A DNA stretch of 64,000 nucleotides, taken from positions 173,143 through 237,142 of the forward strand of contig SIJG01000162.1 in NCBI GenBank assembly GCA_023374025.1. The letters are read 5' to 3'. Positions 23,801 through 34,120 of the stretch are shown one piece after another. The notes beneath the pieces are model-generated. The model saw only the letters and a list, made by a program, of their open reading frames with translations, ran no database searches and was not told where the DNA came from. Origin of the DNA: Heterodera schachtii. Taxonomy: Eukaryota > Nematoda > Chromadorea > Rhabditida > Heteroderidae. Position 1 is the stretch's first letter. Each line of letters opens with the position of its first letter. The position numbers and the translations under genes were made by a program.

Positions 23801-26003
23801 TCACTTGGCCAACAATTTCGATTAGTCGTGCAGAAACAGCAATTGGCAATTGGCCTATCGTTGAGAATGAATCAGAATATAATATTGTAGCGCATAGGAT
23901 AAAGAAGGAGCTTGATCAAATAGGCGAGAAAATGTGAGTAAAAACGGATCTAACTTGAATTAGTAAGAAATCATTATGTAAATTTTTCAAAAAATGAACA
24001 CACCCCCCCCCCTATTTTAGTCAATTTTTTAGATCCATTTCTATAAATATTTATTTACATTATTATTAGAAATTGAGTCCGGGTCTTGAAAGTGAGCAAA
24101 GAGATGACAAGGTACTTTTTTAGTTTTTCGGTTATACTTATAAGTTATAACAGCATTTTCCTCTCTTATATTAATATAAATAAATAATATTTAGTATAAA
24201 AAGTTTAAAATTTTAATATTCATTTATTTTTACTAAAGCTGTGCCGTAACTAAGAAAACCGTGAAATGTGAATCGTGACCGAGAAGTGACCCCGTCAAAT
24301 TCATGATACCCGTCACTGTGACCGTGAATTTTTGAATTTTTAAAAGTACAAGTTAATTTTAAAAATCAATTATTTGAACAGAAAGGGACGAGAACCGAGG
24401 TAGCATTTACTGATTTTTCATTGTTCTGAATTAGACAGGTGGACAAAATTTTAAAAAATGGATAAACCCGCGCGCTAACGGCTAATTTTAGCGATTTAAA
24501 AAAAGATTATTTGATTTTTCAATTGAGTAATCAATAGAGCCCGGGTTTTGCTGCAGCATTTGCTAATTTTTTGCTGACTTGGAGCATGCTAACAAGTAGA
24601 GTTATAAATTGTATGATTTTGCATATTTTTCTGCGCGTATGCAAAAAATCAATTCAGCACATAGATTTTTAAATTATATTTGACCTAAAAATTTTAAATA
24701 TAAAAATAACTTGTACTTTTAAAAATTCAAAAATTCTCGGTCACAGTGACGGATATCATGAATTTAACGGGGTCAATTCTCGGTTACGATTCACATTTCA
24801 CGGATTTTCTTAGTCAGGCACAACTTTAGTAAATATATGAATATTAAAATTTTTAACTTTTTATGCTAAATATTTTTTTATTTATATTAACATAAGAGGG
24901 GAAAATGCTGTTATAACTTATAAGTAGAATCGAAAAACTAAAAAAGTACCTTCATTATTTTTTTACCAAATTTTTCATCTTTTGGATGTCCGATTTTTAA
25001 CTGTCTTCACTACTTACTTTTAAATAGATAATAGATTTTTGAGATTTATATATAATAGGGGATAGGTCGGACCGGGACTTTTCGGGTTGAAAACCCGGGA
25101 CTTTTTGGCTGGGAATTTCCCGGTCTCGATAAAAACTGGTCAAAATGGGGACTTCGGTACTCAGTTGTCCGTGTTTTGGTCCCGGTACCGGCCTACCCTA
25201 GTTTATTATAATGCCCAATTTAAACATTATGCTTTGATTTGAAATAGATTCCCGGAATTATTTAAAATTATTCTGGTTTCTTAAAATGGATATTTGGATT
25301 TATTTTGTTGAATATTGGACGCTAATTTTCCCCAAGTGCATAATTTCGTTTTTATTTTGTTTTTCAAATAGATTTTTTCACACGGTCATCGTTTTCCCTA
25401 ATTGGACCGACGAACGACAGAAGGCGGTAACTTGCGATGATTATTACTGCTTCAAGTTAATGAAAAACCATATCAATGTAATCGTTATTCGATGCGAACA
25501 CGATCACTATGAAGAGGCGGTTGCAGCAGAGGACTGGTTTAACCAGACAGTTGAAGAACAAATGGAAAGCACGATAAAGTTATTTTATTTTAATTTTTTA
25601 TGTATTTGGTAGGTTTCTAAATGGTTTTAACGGTATCTTTCTTCTTCAAATATTCTGGGGCAAAAATTAATTTTGTGATTCCCAACAGTCTGAATAAAAA
25701 ATTTTCTATTAAGGGAATGGCTGAGAACCAAAAAGGATGAGCCGCTCATTACACTTGCGATCCAAATACACCCACTTTTATATTATCGTAGCATGGTCTT
25801 GCTACGAAATAGGGGCATTCCTCAAATCGGAACCACAATTACTTTGGGTGAAACTAAAAATTAATTTAATTTTTAATATTTTATTTTTGAAAGGTATTAC
25901 TTCAACCCAAATCAGTTCTGCTAGGGCCGAACGGAGTTTCAATAAAATGATAATCACAGGAGATGGCATAGAAGAAATTTTCCATGTTCACTTGCTCGTG
26001 TGA
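20892..26003 (+). CDS. Array gene C: predicted secreted protein with retained intron and lost exon
   Basis: Paralogue of A. Exons: 20892-21018, 21071-21237, 21306-21440, 21541-21666, 22141-22198, 22315-22390, 22468-22567, 22714-22845, 23797-23933, 25372-25578, 25714-25847, 25894-26003. Total 1509 nt, open, about 502 residues. Exon 1 reads through the position of intron 1: the acceptor has lost about five bases and the former intron stays in frame, adding 19 residues before the core FFILVLLWPKALAN. The counterpart of A exon 6 (1848-2004) is missing, replaced by foreign sequence at about 21785-22090. The next exon is entered in a different phase, and a 7-base insertion inside it restores frame. 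Both accidents are neutralised, which argues for a working gene. The longer N-terminus could turn the signal peptide into a membrane anchor. Confidence 0.75.
21785..22090. mobile_element. Foldback-derived insert replacing an exon in gene C
   Basis: It contains ataactttttttcattgcc, ttggtatcattcgaaagct and, at the far end, gtcaaagaaaaaagttatag: mirror-image wording as in the elements of B (15950-16346) and E (37016-37407). It lies exactly where A, B, D and E carry the exon with QEQMEGYAEV. Confidence 0.6.
22960..23620. mobile_element. Diverged CGGGAA foldback element in intron of C
   Basis: CCCGGGCGGGATTTTT at the left and CCCGTCCCGCTCTTTATC at the right match the words and position of 2946-3357 in gene A. 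The interior differs and is longer. Confidence 0.5.
24106..24965. mobile_element. Foldback element with long inverted arms in intron of C
   Basis: The left arm starts AAGGTACTTTTTTAGTTTTT and continues through ttataacagcattttcctct; the right arm is its inverse, ending near 24965. Arms are roughly 300 bases. It is a shorter, more symmetrical relative of 3966-5352. Confidence 0.75.
25055..25201. mobile_element. Small GC-rich MITE in intron of C
   Basis: The left end TAGGGGATAGGTCGGACCGG is mirrored by the right end CCGGTACCGGCCTACCCTA. Gene A has no such block in the same intron, so it is probably a C-specific insertion. Confidence 0.65.
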
Positions 26004-27935
26004 GTTATGCGACAAAGCAGAAAAGTCAACCGACTGAGCAAATATCTTCTATCATTTTCTTGTTCACAAAAAATTTCTCAACTAAATCCATCTATCTTCC
26101 TTGCTATATTTACATATATATGAGAACAGAATCAGTTTTTATTTTTGTAAATTTAAATAAAATTTCTTTTGAAAGTTTTAATTTTAAAATCAAAAAATTG
26201 AGGATTGGCAAATTGAAAAAATATCTAAAATTTATCCACTTCGATAATTTCGTGTTTTTTAATAAAATCTCGCTGCCAAACGAAAATCAAATATATAGAG
26301 GAGGAGGGAGGATGGGACCTGTGAGAGCTACTTTTGATGAAAGTTTTTCAATTTTTAATGATGACGAAACAAAATGCCAAAAATTGTAAAAAGTCAACCA
26401 TAAAAGAAATTTTTTGTTAATCGCCCTCAAATTTCATAATAACAAAAAATTTTCATCGACAATGGTGGTTAAAATAGTTTTTTTGCCAAAAAATGATCAA
26501 TTTTCTGCCTATAAATTTGAAGAAGCCCAATGAAAATTATCGTTCTCGGCAAAAGTGTAGGCAGGGGGGGGGGCTGAGGGGGCTAAAGCCCCCCCCCCCC
26601 GCCCCGAAACCCAAAAAGTAAAAAATTTTCAGTAAATTTTTTTGAAATTTAAGAATTTTCTTAACAAAATTGCATTAAAATGCAGGCAGCGGCTATTGGC
26701 ACCGCCGGACCCCCATTTTACCATATTTTTGAAAAACGGAGACCAAAATCGAAAAAAATTGTAATTTTTTGGCGAAAAACGTCGAAAAATTTTGTAAAAT
26801 ACACCCTCTAATTCGGGATTTCAAAAAACAAAAAATACACCCCTAAAAATTGACTGAAAAAGGCAAAATTTTTTAAAGACTAATTAGCTAATTAATTTTT
26901 TGCCTTGTGATCCATCAAATCACTCTCACTGATTATAAGTGTAAGTTATTATCAATGAATTACACGCTCTTATCACTAATAACTAGGGATGATATAGTTT
27001 TTTCGCTATTTTTTCCTGAGCTCCCTCTAGCCTGAAAAGCACTAAAAACATTTTTTTAGTGGGGGTTGTTAAGCTAGTTTTTGATTTATTAGCAACTATT
27101 TTATAGTTTTTTATTTTAGCAACTAAAAAAGTATAAATTTTTGAAAAAACTATTTTCAACTATTTTGGCATTTTGACAAATTGTTAACAAAAACGCAATA
27201 AAAAGGAAAAATTCATTAACGAGAATTTTTGATTTTGAAAATTATGTATTTCATTAACAGAAAAGAGGAAAAAAAGAGAAATAACCCAAAATTACTTAAA
27301 GAAACTTATTTTTAAAATTTAATTACGAAAATTTTTTCTACCGTTAAAAAAAAAAGTCAAATAAATTTTATTTTTAAATATAGCCAAAATCTCCGTTTAA
27401 AAAATATATTTACTGCTTCCGTAATGATTTTAATATTATTTGCGCAAATATTTCTTTTACGAAAATATATTTGCGCAAAAATATTGAAATCAATTTAATC
27501 GAAAGTAATGTTTGCGCAATTAATATAGCAATCAACTTCGTATTTATTCACGCATATAAAATTGGATATTGTGAATCATAAATGTAATTATTCAGTTATT
27601 TACATATTTTTTCCCTTAATTTCATTTAATAAAATAATTTGCCAATTTTACGACATTTCGTTAACACCTAAAAATTACTGACTTTATCTCTGAGTGGTCT
27701 AAAACCATTTTGCAATGTCAGAATTAAATCCGGATAATAGATCGGAAACGAGCCAAGGCACGGTATTAAACGGTCACGGGCTTTTTTTGTCACTTTTTTA
27801 TATGATAAATTTTGAAATTTGTAAAACAGTTAGTCAAAATAAAAATTTTTCTTGTATATAATTTCATAAATTTTGTATGTGAGATCAAATTTGTATTGTA
27901 TGATTTACTGTATAGCGCTCTAGCAGAAGCATGTG
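26004..27935. repeat. Repeat region between C and D
   Basis: No supported gene. 26090-26990 matches the region after gene A (same GAGGAGGAGGGAGG, then ACCTGTGAGAGCTA). 27250-27930 matches the region before gene B. This is the evidence that A-B and C-D are duplicate blocks. A GC-rich near-palindrome (GGCTATTGGCACCGCCGG) lies at about 26690, and a G-run/C-run pair at 26567-26600. Confidence 0.6.
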
Positions 27936-27937
27936 CC

Positions 27938-27948
27938 AAAATTTTCAG
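27938..27948 (+). promoter_or_regulatory. Likely trans-splice acceptor, gene D
   Basis: AAAATTTTCAG ends at 27948, followed by ATAAATTTGAACAT and the ATG at 27970. Confidence 0.6.
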
Positions 27949-27969
27949 ATAAATTTGAACATATTCCAA

Positions 27970-30900
27970 ATGGCTAATTTAGTGAAATTGGTATGAAATT
28001 CATATAAAATAATTTCTGATTCATTTAAAATTTTCTTTAAAGGTCAGCTTCTTCATTTTGGTTCTTTTATGGCCAAAGGCATTAGCAAACAGTCGGTTTA
28101 AGCACACCTTTCTTATTTTCTGAGCCATTTATTATTTTAAGTAATATTGGAAGTGAAGGCAATGATGGACGAATTTACGTCGTTAACAGCCCCAACGCAT
28201 GACATTATTTCAGAATTGAGAACTTTGAGCGAGGATGCGGAGAAATTTCTCCGCGTTGCAGGTCCTGTGGGTGCGCTCATCGCAGCGGCAACTAAAACCG
28301 CATTTAAAGTAAAAAAAATTTGAACTAAATTTTTGATTTAATTTAATCTGTTTATTTACACATTTTAGTTTAACATTATTCAAATGTTTAAATTTTAAGC
28401 CAAAACCAGACGAGTTAGAAGCCAGCACAAAATTGCATAACTACTTAAAAACTGCATTTGAAAAGCTCGAACTGGAAAGAGGAGAATTAATAAAAAAATT
28501 CACGCAACCTTTAGGCGAAAATCAATATAGAAAGGTATTAAAAACATAAATTAAAATTGATTACTTTAATTCCTCAGAAATAATGTATTTCTCGTGTTTA
28601 TTTTATTTATTAGATAGTGACACTGCCATTGTTTCTCATCGAACGCTATTACAAAGATATTACGGATGCAAACAAAAAACGTTCCTTATATAAACAAGAA
28701 TTCATTAGAGAATGTAATAAGATTGGTTCATCACCACTGATTGTTCTGGTTGTGAGTATTTCTATTTTCAAAAAAATGGCATTAAGTTAGGGATTGGATT
28801 AGATCGAAAATTTTTCAAAAACAGACCAAATCAGAATTTTGAGTCCAAAATCAGATTTTTTGGTCCAAAAATCATAAAATTTTCATTTGGACACTTCAAA
28901 TCAGGAAATTTCTGATAGATAAGAACATATCCAATACCTGCATTAAGCATCCAAAAATCATCTAGCATCGGTTCTAGCACTGTTTATTTAAAAAAAGATA
29001 AAAATGCTTTACAGGACATGAAGCGTTCACTAAAGATTGATTGCCGTTTACCATCAAAGGAACAGATGGAGGGATATGCCGAAGTTCTCGAGCTTTTTCA
29101 GAAAATTGAAAAACGCCATTTTCAAGATAATAACAACTTCATTCAGACGGAGGAATACCAATATTTAAAACGATGTAATTATTGAATATTTAAAAATTTA
29201 TATATTTTTTGATTAATCCATTTTAAGCACTTCTGGCCAAAACAACAGGCAGTTACCTACAAAGTGAACTAAACAAAAGTATTTATTTAACTAATAAAAT
29301 ATTTAATAAACGCTTAAATATTTTCCTGCTTTAGTCCTGCAGACAGCAAACAGTATAGATGCCGGACACGCATTGATCAAACTGTACGCAGATTTACTTC
29401 TCGTGCAAAGGTATGTGCTTCAACATTTTCAAAACAAACCGAGTTAATGGAAACCGTGAAGCGTTTCCCAGCGGTTCTTTTGATATTATTAATTTGAATT
29501 TATTTTTTTTGAAATGAATTCTTTTATTTTTTCATTCGAAATAAAAAACAAAATAAAGAAATAACACTTACTTTATTAATATGGATTCCTTTTTATGTAT
29601 GAAAACCAGCAAAATGGTACTTAGATATGTACAAAAACTCCGAAGTAGTTAGAAAAACAGGTAATAAAATTTTTTATTAACTGTTCTGACAGTAAAAAAA
29701 CAGGACTTAATCATTTCTGACCAGGCCCGTATCCAGAATGGGAGAGGGGCTATGTGCCCACCGTCCGGAAATGGAAAATTTACGTTTTTCGAGAAAATTA
29801 AATAACTTTAATTATTTATTAAAAATAAATCATTTTTAACTATGTTAATCGGTCAAAGCCGGTTAAAGGTTTTGCCTTATTTTGCTTGTTGTTTCTGTGA
29901 TTTTCGTCAAAATCTGTATAAAATTATACCTTCAGAGCTTGTTGGTTAGAAACAATAGCTGTTGCAAACGAATGGGAAAGAGAGCCGCTTTTTAATTTTG
30001 CGAAGATGGTGCGTCTGGATTTGGTGAAAGCCGTGCGTTTTTAATTTATTTTTTATAAAATGTAGTAATTGCGCGTAATTTTGCGATGTTTTTTTCCTCC
30101 ATCGCAAAAGTATTTTTTTTGGCATTTTAAAAAACTTGGTGAGGCCAAAGTGACTAAAGTATTGATGTGGATTTTTGAAAAATAATTAAGCGTTTTTGAA
30201 AATGAGCCAGAATGGTCCGAGTCATTGCCTATATGGATAAATAACTTTAATAATCAATTAAATAATTAATAAATATATTAAAATTATTTTTCCATACAGA
30301 AACGGCTCCCATAAAAGTTCCAAATTTCGGAATGAAAAAGGCTTTGAAAAACTTTCTACCTACATATTGATTATTAGTTTTCTGGGCATACATTTAATCA
30401 AAAAATAAATAATTTCGCAAAATGTTTGCATTTTTTAGTTTTTGATTGCGTCACATTGTGCCGAAATTTATGACGGACGAATAATTAAGGGTGAGCTGGA
30501 AACGATTACGTTGTTATTGAAAGAAATTTCTAAACATATGGCTAATTGGATCGAAAAACTGCTGGTAAGAAGGGAGATTTTAGGTTGACAAATAATTCAT
30601 AATTAATTTTCCATCTTTAATTTTCACTGAGAATCAATATATGACAAAAAAAAGGGACAAATCCGACCGGAACAAATCATTTCATTTGGTATATAAATCG
30701 AATTCAGGAAGTCACTTGGCCAACAATTTCGCGCGCTTATGCAAAAAATAAAATTGGTACAACGGCTATTGTTGAGAGTGAAGCCGAGTATAAAATAGTA
30801 GCGCAGAGGGTAAAGGAAAAGCTTGATATAATAGGCCCACAAAAGTAAGTAATAAATTTCAAATTTAAACATTTACGGTTTATTGGATTTGAAATATCCC

Positions 30901-32289
30901 CAAGTTATTTAAAAAGACTTTTTTTAATAAAACTAAACCCTTGGAAAGATGTTTTCGTGATTTTTGAAAACAAAAAATATTTTTCCAAAAAATGGGGGAG
31001 GAGATACCATCCAAAGTATTACCTGGTTCATTTTTCAAAGTGCCTAATTGGGTTTTTATCTTTGTAATTACTTAAATTTAGATATTTTCACACGGTCATC
31101 GTTTTCCCAAATTGGAGTAACGCATTTCAGTTGGCAATCCTTGCTAAACAAAGTCACTATTTCTTTTTGGACGGCGAAAATGAAATCAAAGAAAACCAAA
31201 TCAATGTGATCGTTGTTCGGTGTGAAAACGACCGTTTTGGAAGGGCTATCCAAGCGGGGCAGTGGTTTACCCAAACAGTTGAAAAACAAATGAAATACAT
31301 GATAACGTAATTTTTATTTAAATAGCTATTAGTAGGGTCGCTACTTTTAGTAACGAAAATCTCTAAATGGTTAATTAAAATAGTGAGTGAGTAAAAATGC
31401 CAAAACATTGGGAAAAGTGACATAATTTTAGCCAAAAATTGAGCAAAAATAATTTTATTATCTTGTTGCAGTTGCAAATGAGTAGGACTGGGATGTTTAA
31501 GGACAAAAACCCGAAAAGATACCTAAAAATAATTTTTAAAGTTAAAAGTTCTTGCTAAGAAAATGAATTTTTGAGAAAAAATTTTCACTTCGTATGAGTG
31601 TTTTTTTGAAAATTTTGGGTCGATTTTTAGGGTGTGAATTTTTCTGAAAATTTTTAAGTCGGTTCTTAGGGGTGTATTTTAAGTTTTTATTGCATTATTG
31701 TTGAGAAATTTTCAATAAAAATCCAAATAGTGAAAAAAATAATGACAAAGCCAAAAATAGTGAATTTTAACTATTTTAGTGACGAAACGCCAAAATAGTG
31801 ATTTCTTGTGACCGATAGTGACATCAGAACAGATTTCAACGCATGTTTTTAGCTCCTTTCTTCAAAACAAATCGAGCAAAAAAAAATGGTTAAATCACTC
31901 TGCTGGGTTTACTTTGTTTCATTACTCAAAATTTTGTTTTTTGTTTCTTAAAATTCTTGAAATATTTTCTGTTAAGGAAATGGCGGGACGATGACACCAA
32001 AAGATTGAATCCGCTCATGGGACTCGCGAAACAACTGAAACAAGAGCTTAAATATTATCATAATTTGGTCTTGATCCGAAATTGGAACTTTTGGAGTTCC
32101 TCTGCCACAATTACTTTGGGTGAAAAGCAAAAAAAATAATAATAATTTAATTTTTATTTTTAAAATTATTTTTTTTCAGGTGTCACCCCGACCAAAATCA
32201 ATTCTGTCCGGGCCGAGCAGGGCTTTAGTCATAAAATAAATCCAGCATTAGCGAATGCACAAATTTTCCATGTCCACATGCTCCTGTGA
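27970..32289 (+). CDS. Array gene D: predicted secreted protein, best-preserved copy
   Basis: Unrecognised family. Fourteen exons: 27970-27990, 28043-28091, 28142-28308, 28400-28534, 28614-28751, 29015-29174, 29228-29278, 29335-29410, 29936-30032, 30439-30564, 30708-30844, 31082-31306, 31977-32119, 32180-32289. Total 1635 nt, open, 544 residues. The signal peptide is MANLVKL plus VSFFILVLLWPKALAN. Segments in order: a helical stretch with an Ala/Gly-rich patch (GALIAAATKTAFK), a conserved YKDITDANKKRSLY motif, QMEGYAEVLELFQKIE, NEWEREPLFNFAKM, SHCAEIYDG, ITWPTISRAY, then YFHTVIVFPNWSN, INVIVVRCENDR, and the end IFHVHMLL. It has every exon in the expected phase, so it is the best reference for the family. 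AATAAA lies near 32320. Role unknown; secretion is inferred only from the N-terminus. Confidence 0.82.
28787..28939. mobile_element. 153-bp MITE in intron 5 of D with 8-bp target duplication
   Basis: Flanked by direct repeats GCATTAAG (28779-28786 and 28940-28947). The ends are inverted: AGGGATTGGAT and ATCCAATACCT. Gene B lacks it at the same point. The 8-bp duplication suggests hAT-type mobilisation. Confidence 0.85.
31330..31840. mobile_element. Repeat insertion in intron 12 of D
   Basis: It begins TAGGGTCGCTACTTTTAGTA just after the native phrase AAATAGCTATTAG, which runs on unbroken in B and E. A shorter copy lies inverted at 51405-51530 (ACTAAAAGTCGCATCCCTA). The interior repeats 'actattttagtgac'. 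The right boundary is uncertain. Confidence 0.55.
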
Positions 32290-32594
32290 ATTATGCGACA
32301 AATTTGACAAGAGTCTAAATCAAATAAATCAATTAAAATTGGTAATCAACGAATAATGTAAAAAATGATTTGAAGAATGCGGGAACTTTTTGCGCACACG
32401 TCATTGTAAATTTAATATTCCCACTTTTTACCATTGCATTTAAATACTGCGTAAAAGACAATAAATATCGAATCTTCTTTTCAATTACAATAGGTATACG
32501 TATCATTAATTAGATACTAATTGGGTCTGTCTTCTGCAAATGCTAAATAATCGCGCGTCATTTGGAACCTAATGAATAAAACAAAATGATCAAA
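32290..32594. other. 3' flank of gene D, duplicated after gene E
   Basis: Almost the same sequence as 39161-39469: acaaatttgacaagagtcta, then gaagaatgcgggaacttttt, then attagatactaattgggtct. The duplication therefore spans the D (or E) gene end, this spacer and the start of the opposing R copy. No gene of its own. Confidence 0.6.
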
Positions 32595-33076
32595 TCAAAT
32601 TTCAAGCTTCGGCTTCTTCTTATTCCTCCTCCTCTTCTTTCCCTCCTTGCGCTTAATTCTTTTGGTGTTGCGCAACGCTTCTGCCAATTCTTGAGACTTA
32701 CGCTTAATGTGCTCGGCGGACGGAGCGATGAAATTGGCAACCTTTTAAAGTGTCGAGAAATAATGCAAAATTGTGCAATCCATCGAAAATTATGTATGTA
32801 ATGGCATCTTACAATTTCATAAATTCGCCGTAAATTTTTTTTAATTTTTGAAAAAAATCAAAAAATTTTTTGTTACCTAGACTAATTCGAAAAAAATTAT
32901 TAAGATAATTCAAGGAAACAAAAAAAAGAATTCAAAAGCGCCCCCGAAAAGCTTTGGAAACATGTTTTAATGACTTTTGAAAAAATTTTTAAAAAAATTC
33001 GAAAAAGAACGACACGTTCAAATTTGGCTGGGCTAAGTTGGAGCAGTTGGACCAATTGCCATGTATCGACCAAAAT
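32595..33076 (-). pseudogene. R0: fragment of the R family
   Basis: Only two pieces remain. The last exon (32741-32595) is open and ends in the Lys-rich tail. A 5'-truncated piece of the fifth exon lies at 33076-33012. The exon between them (PWSLERIEG in the other copies) is missing, replaced by sequence resembling the hairpin of 54.7 kb (gaaaagctttggaaacatgt). With no upstream exons this cannot be a gene. It is what is left of the copy matching R1 in the D/E duplication. Confidence 0.75.
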
Positions 33077-33229
33077 CTAAAACTGTAAAAGATTTTTTAA
33101 ATTTTTATTGTTTAAATTCATGCGTGGAGCTCTTGAATTCGGGAGCAGCTGCTCATTACCGCCCCGTATCGTTTTCCGTTCGAAAATTAAAAAAAAATAA
33201 TAATTTAAAACTTAGAAATTTCCATCAAC

Positions 33230-34080
33230 AATTTTTTTTGGTTTTCGTTGCTTTTGCGGCAGCTGCGGGCGGCGAATGCTTTTATGAACAAAGAGGGCGG
33301 CCCGCCCGCCCATTAAAGTGGGGACCGCTAATCATCGTCCACACTTTGATGTCGTCCAAATGTTAGATATCGAACGTAAGGGGTCAGCGGATGTTGAATA
33401 ATAGAAACCGGGGAGAGGGGGTCGAAAAAAGGGGAAAAGAGGAAAAAGTAGAAAAAAAAAGGAAAAAGGCAAAAAAGAGAAAAAAAGAAAGAAAAAGAGG
33501 AAAAAGGGGAAAAAGGAAAAAAAAGAGAGAAAAAAAGGAAAAATAGGAAAAGGGAAATAACCCAAAATTTCTTAAAGATTACTTATTTTGAAAATTTAAT
33601 TATGAAAATTTTTTCCAAGCATTAAAAAGAAAAAACATTAAAAAAATTTTCTTTTTTAAAATATAGTCAAAATCTCTCTTTTTAAAAATATATATATTAC
33701 TACTTCCGTAATTGATTTCAATATTACTTGCGCAAATATTTACATTTACGAAAATATATTTGCGCAAAAAATATTGAAATCAATTAATCGGAAATAATAT
33801 TTGCGCAATTAAAAGCAATCAACTTCGCATGTATTCGCATATACATAAAATTGGATATTGTGAATCATAAATGTAATTAACCATTCAGTTATTATTTACA
33901 TTTTTTTCTTAATTTCATTTAATAAAATATTTTGCCACTTTTGCGACATTTCGTCAACCCCTAAGCAAATTACTGACTTTATATCTGAGTGGTCTAACAC
34001 CATTTGTCCCGCAAAATTTACCAATCCCGCCGCGGAATCCGCAAATTTGAAAAATTTCCGGGCTCTAGTAGCCAATAGCC
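33230..34080. repeat. Copy of the upstream region of gene B
   Basis: It repeats 11870-12760: gggcggcccgcccgcccatt, then atcatcgtccacactttgat, a purine-rich GGAAAAAG run (33415-33560), then the gcgcaaatatt repeat. The purine run gives a long low-complexity reading frame on the - strand that is not a gene. Confidence 0.65.
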
Positions 34081-34088
34081 ATAATGCC

Positions 34089-34099
34089 AAAATTTTCAG
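34089..34099 (+). promoter_or_regulatory. Likely trans-splice acceptor, gene E
   Basis: AAAATTTTCAG ends at 34099, 21 bases before the ATG at 34121; same layout as genes A to D. Confidence 0.6.
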
Positions 34100-34120
34100 A
34101 TAATTTTGAACACATTTCAA

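Noticed and set aside
33332..33565. Long Phe/Pro-rich reading frame on the - strand
   Set aside because: It is the complement of a GGAAAAAG purine run; low complexity, not conserved in the copy at 12040-12110.
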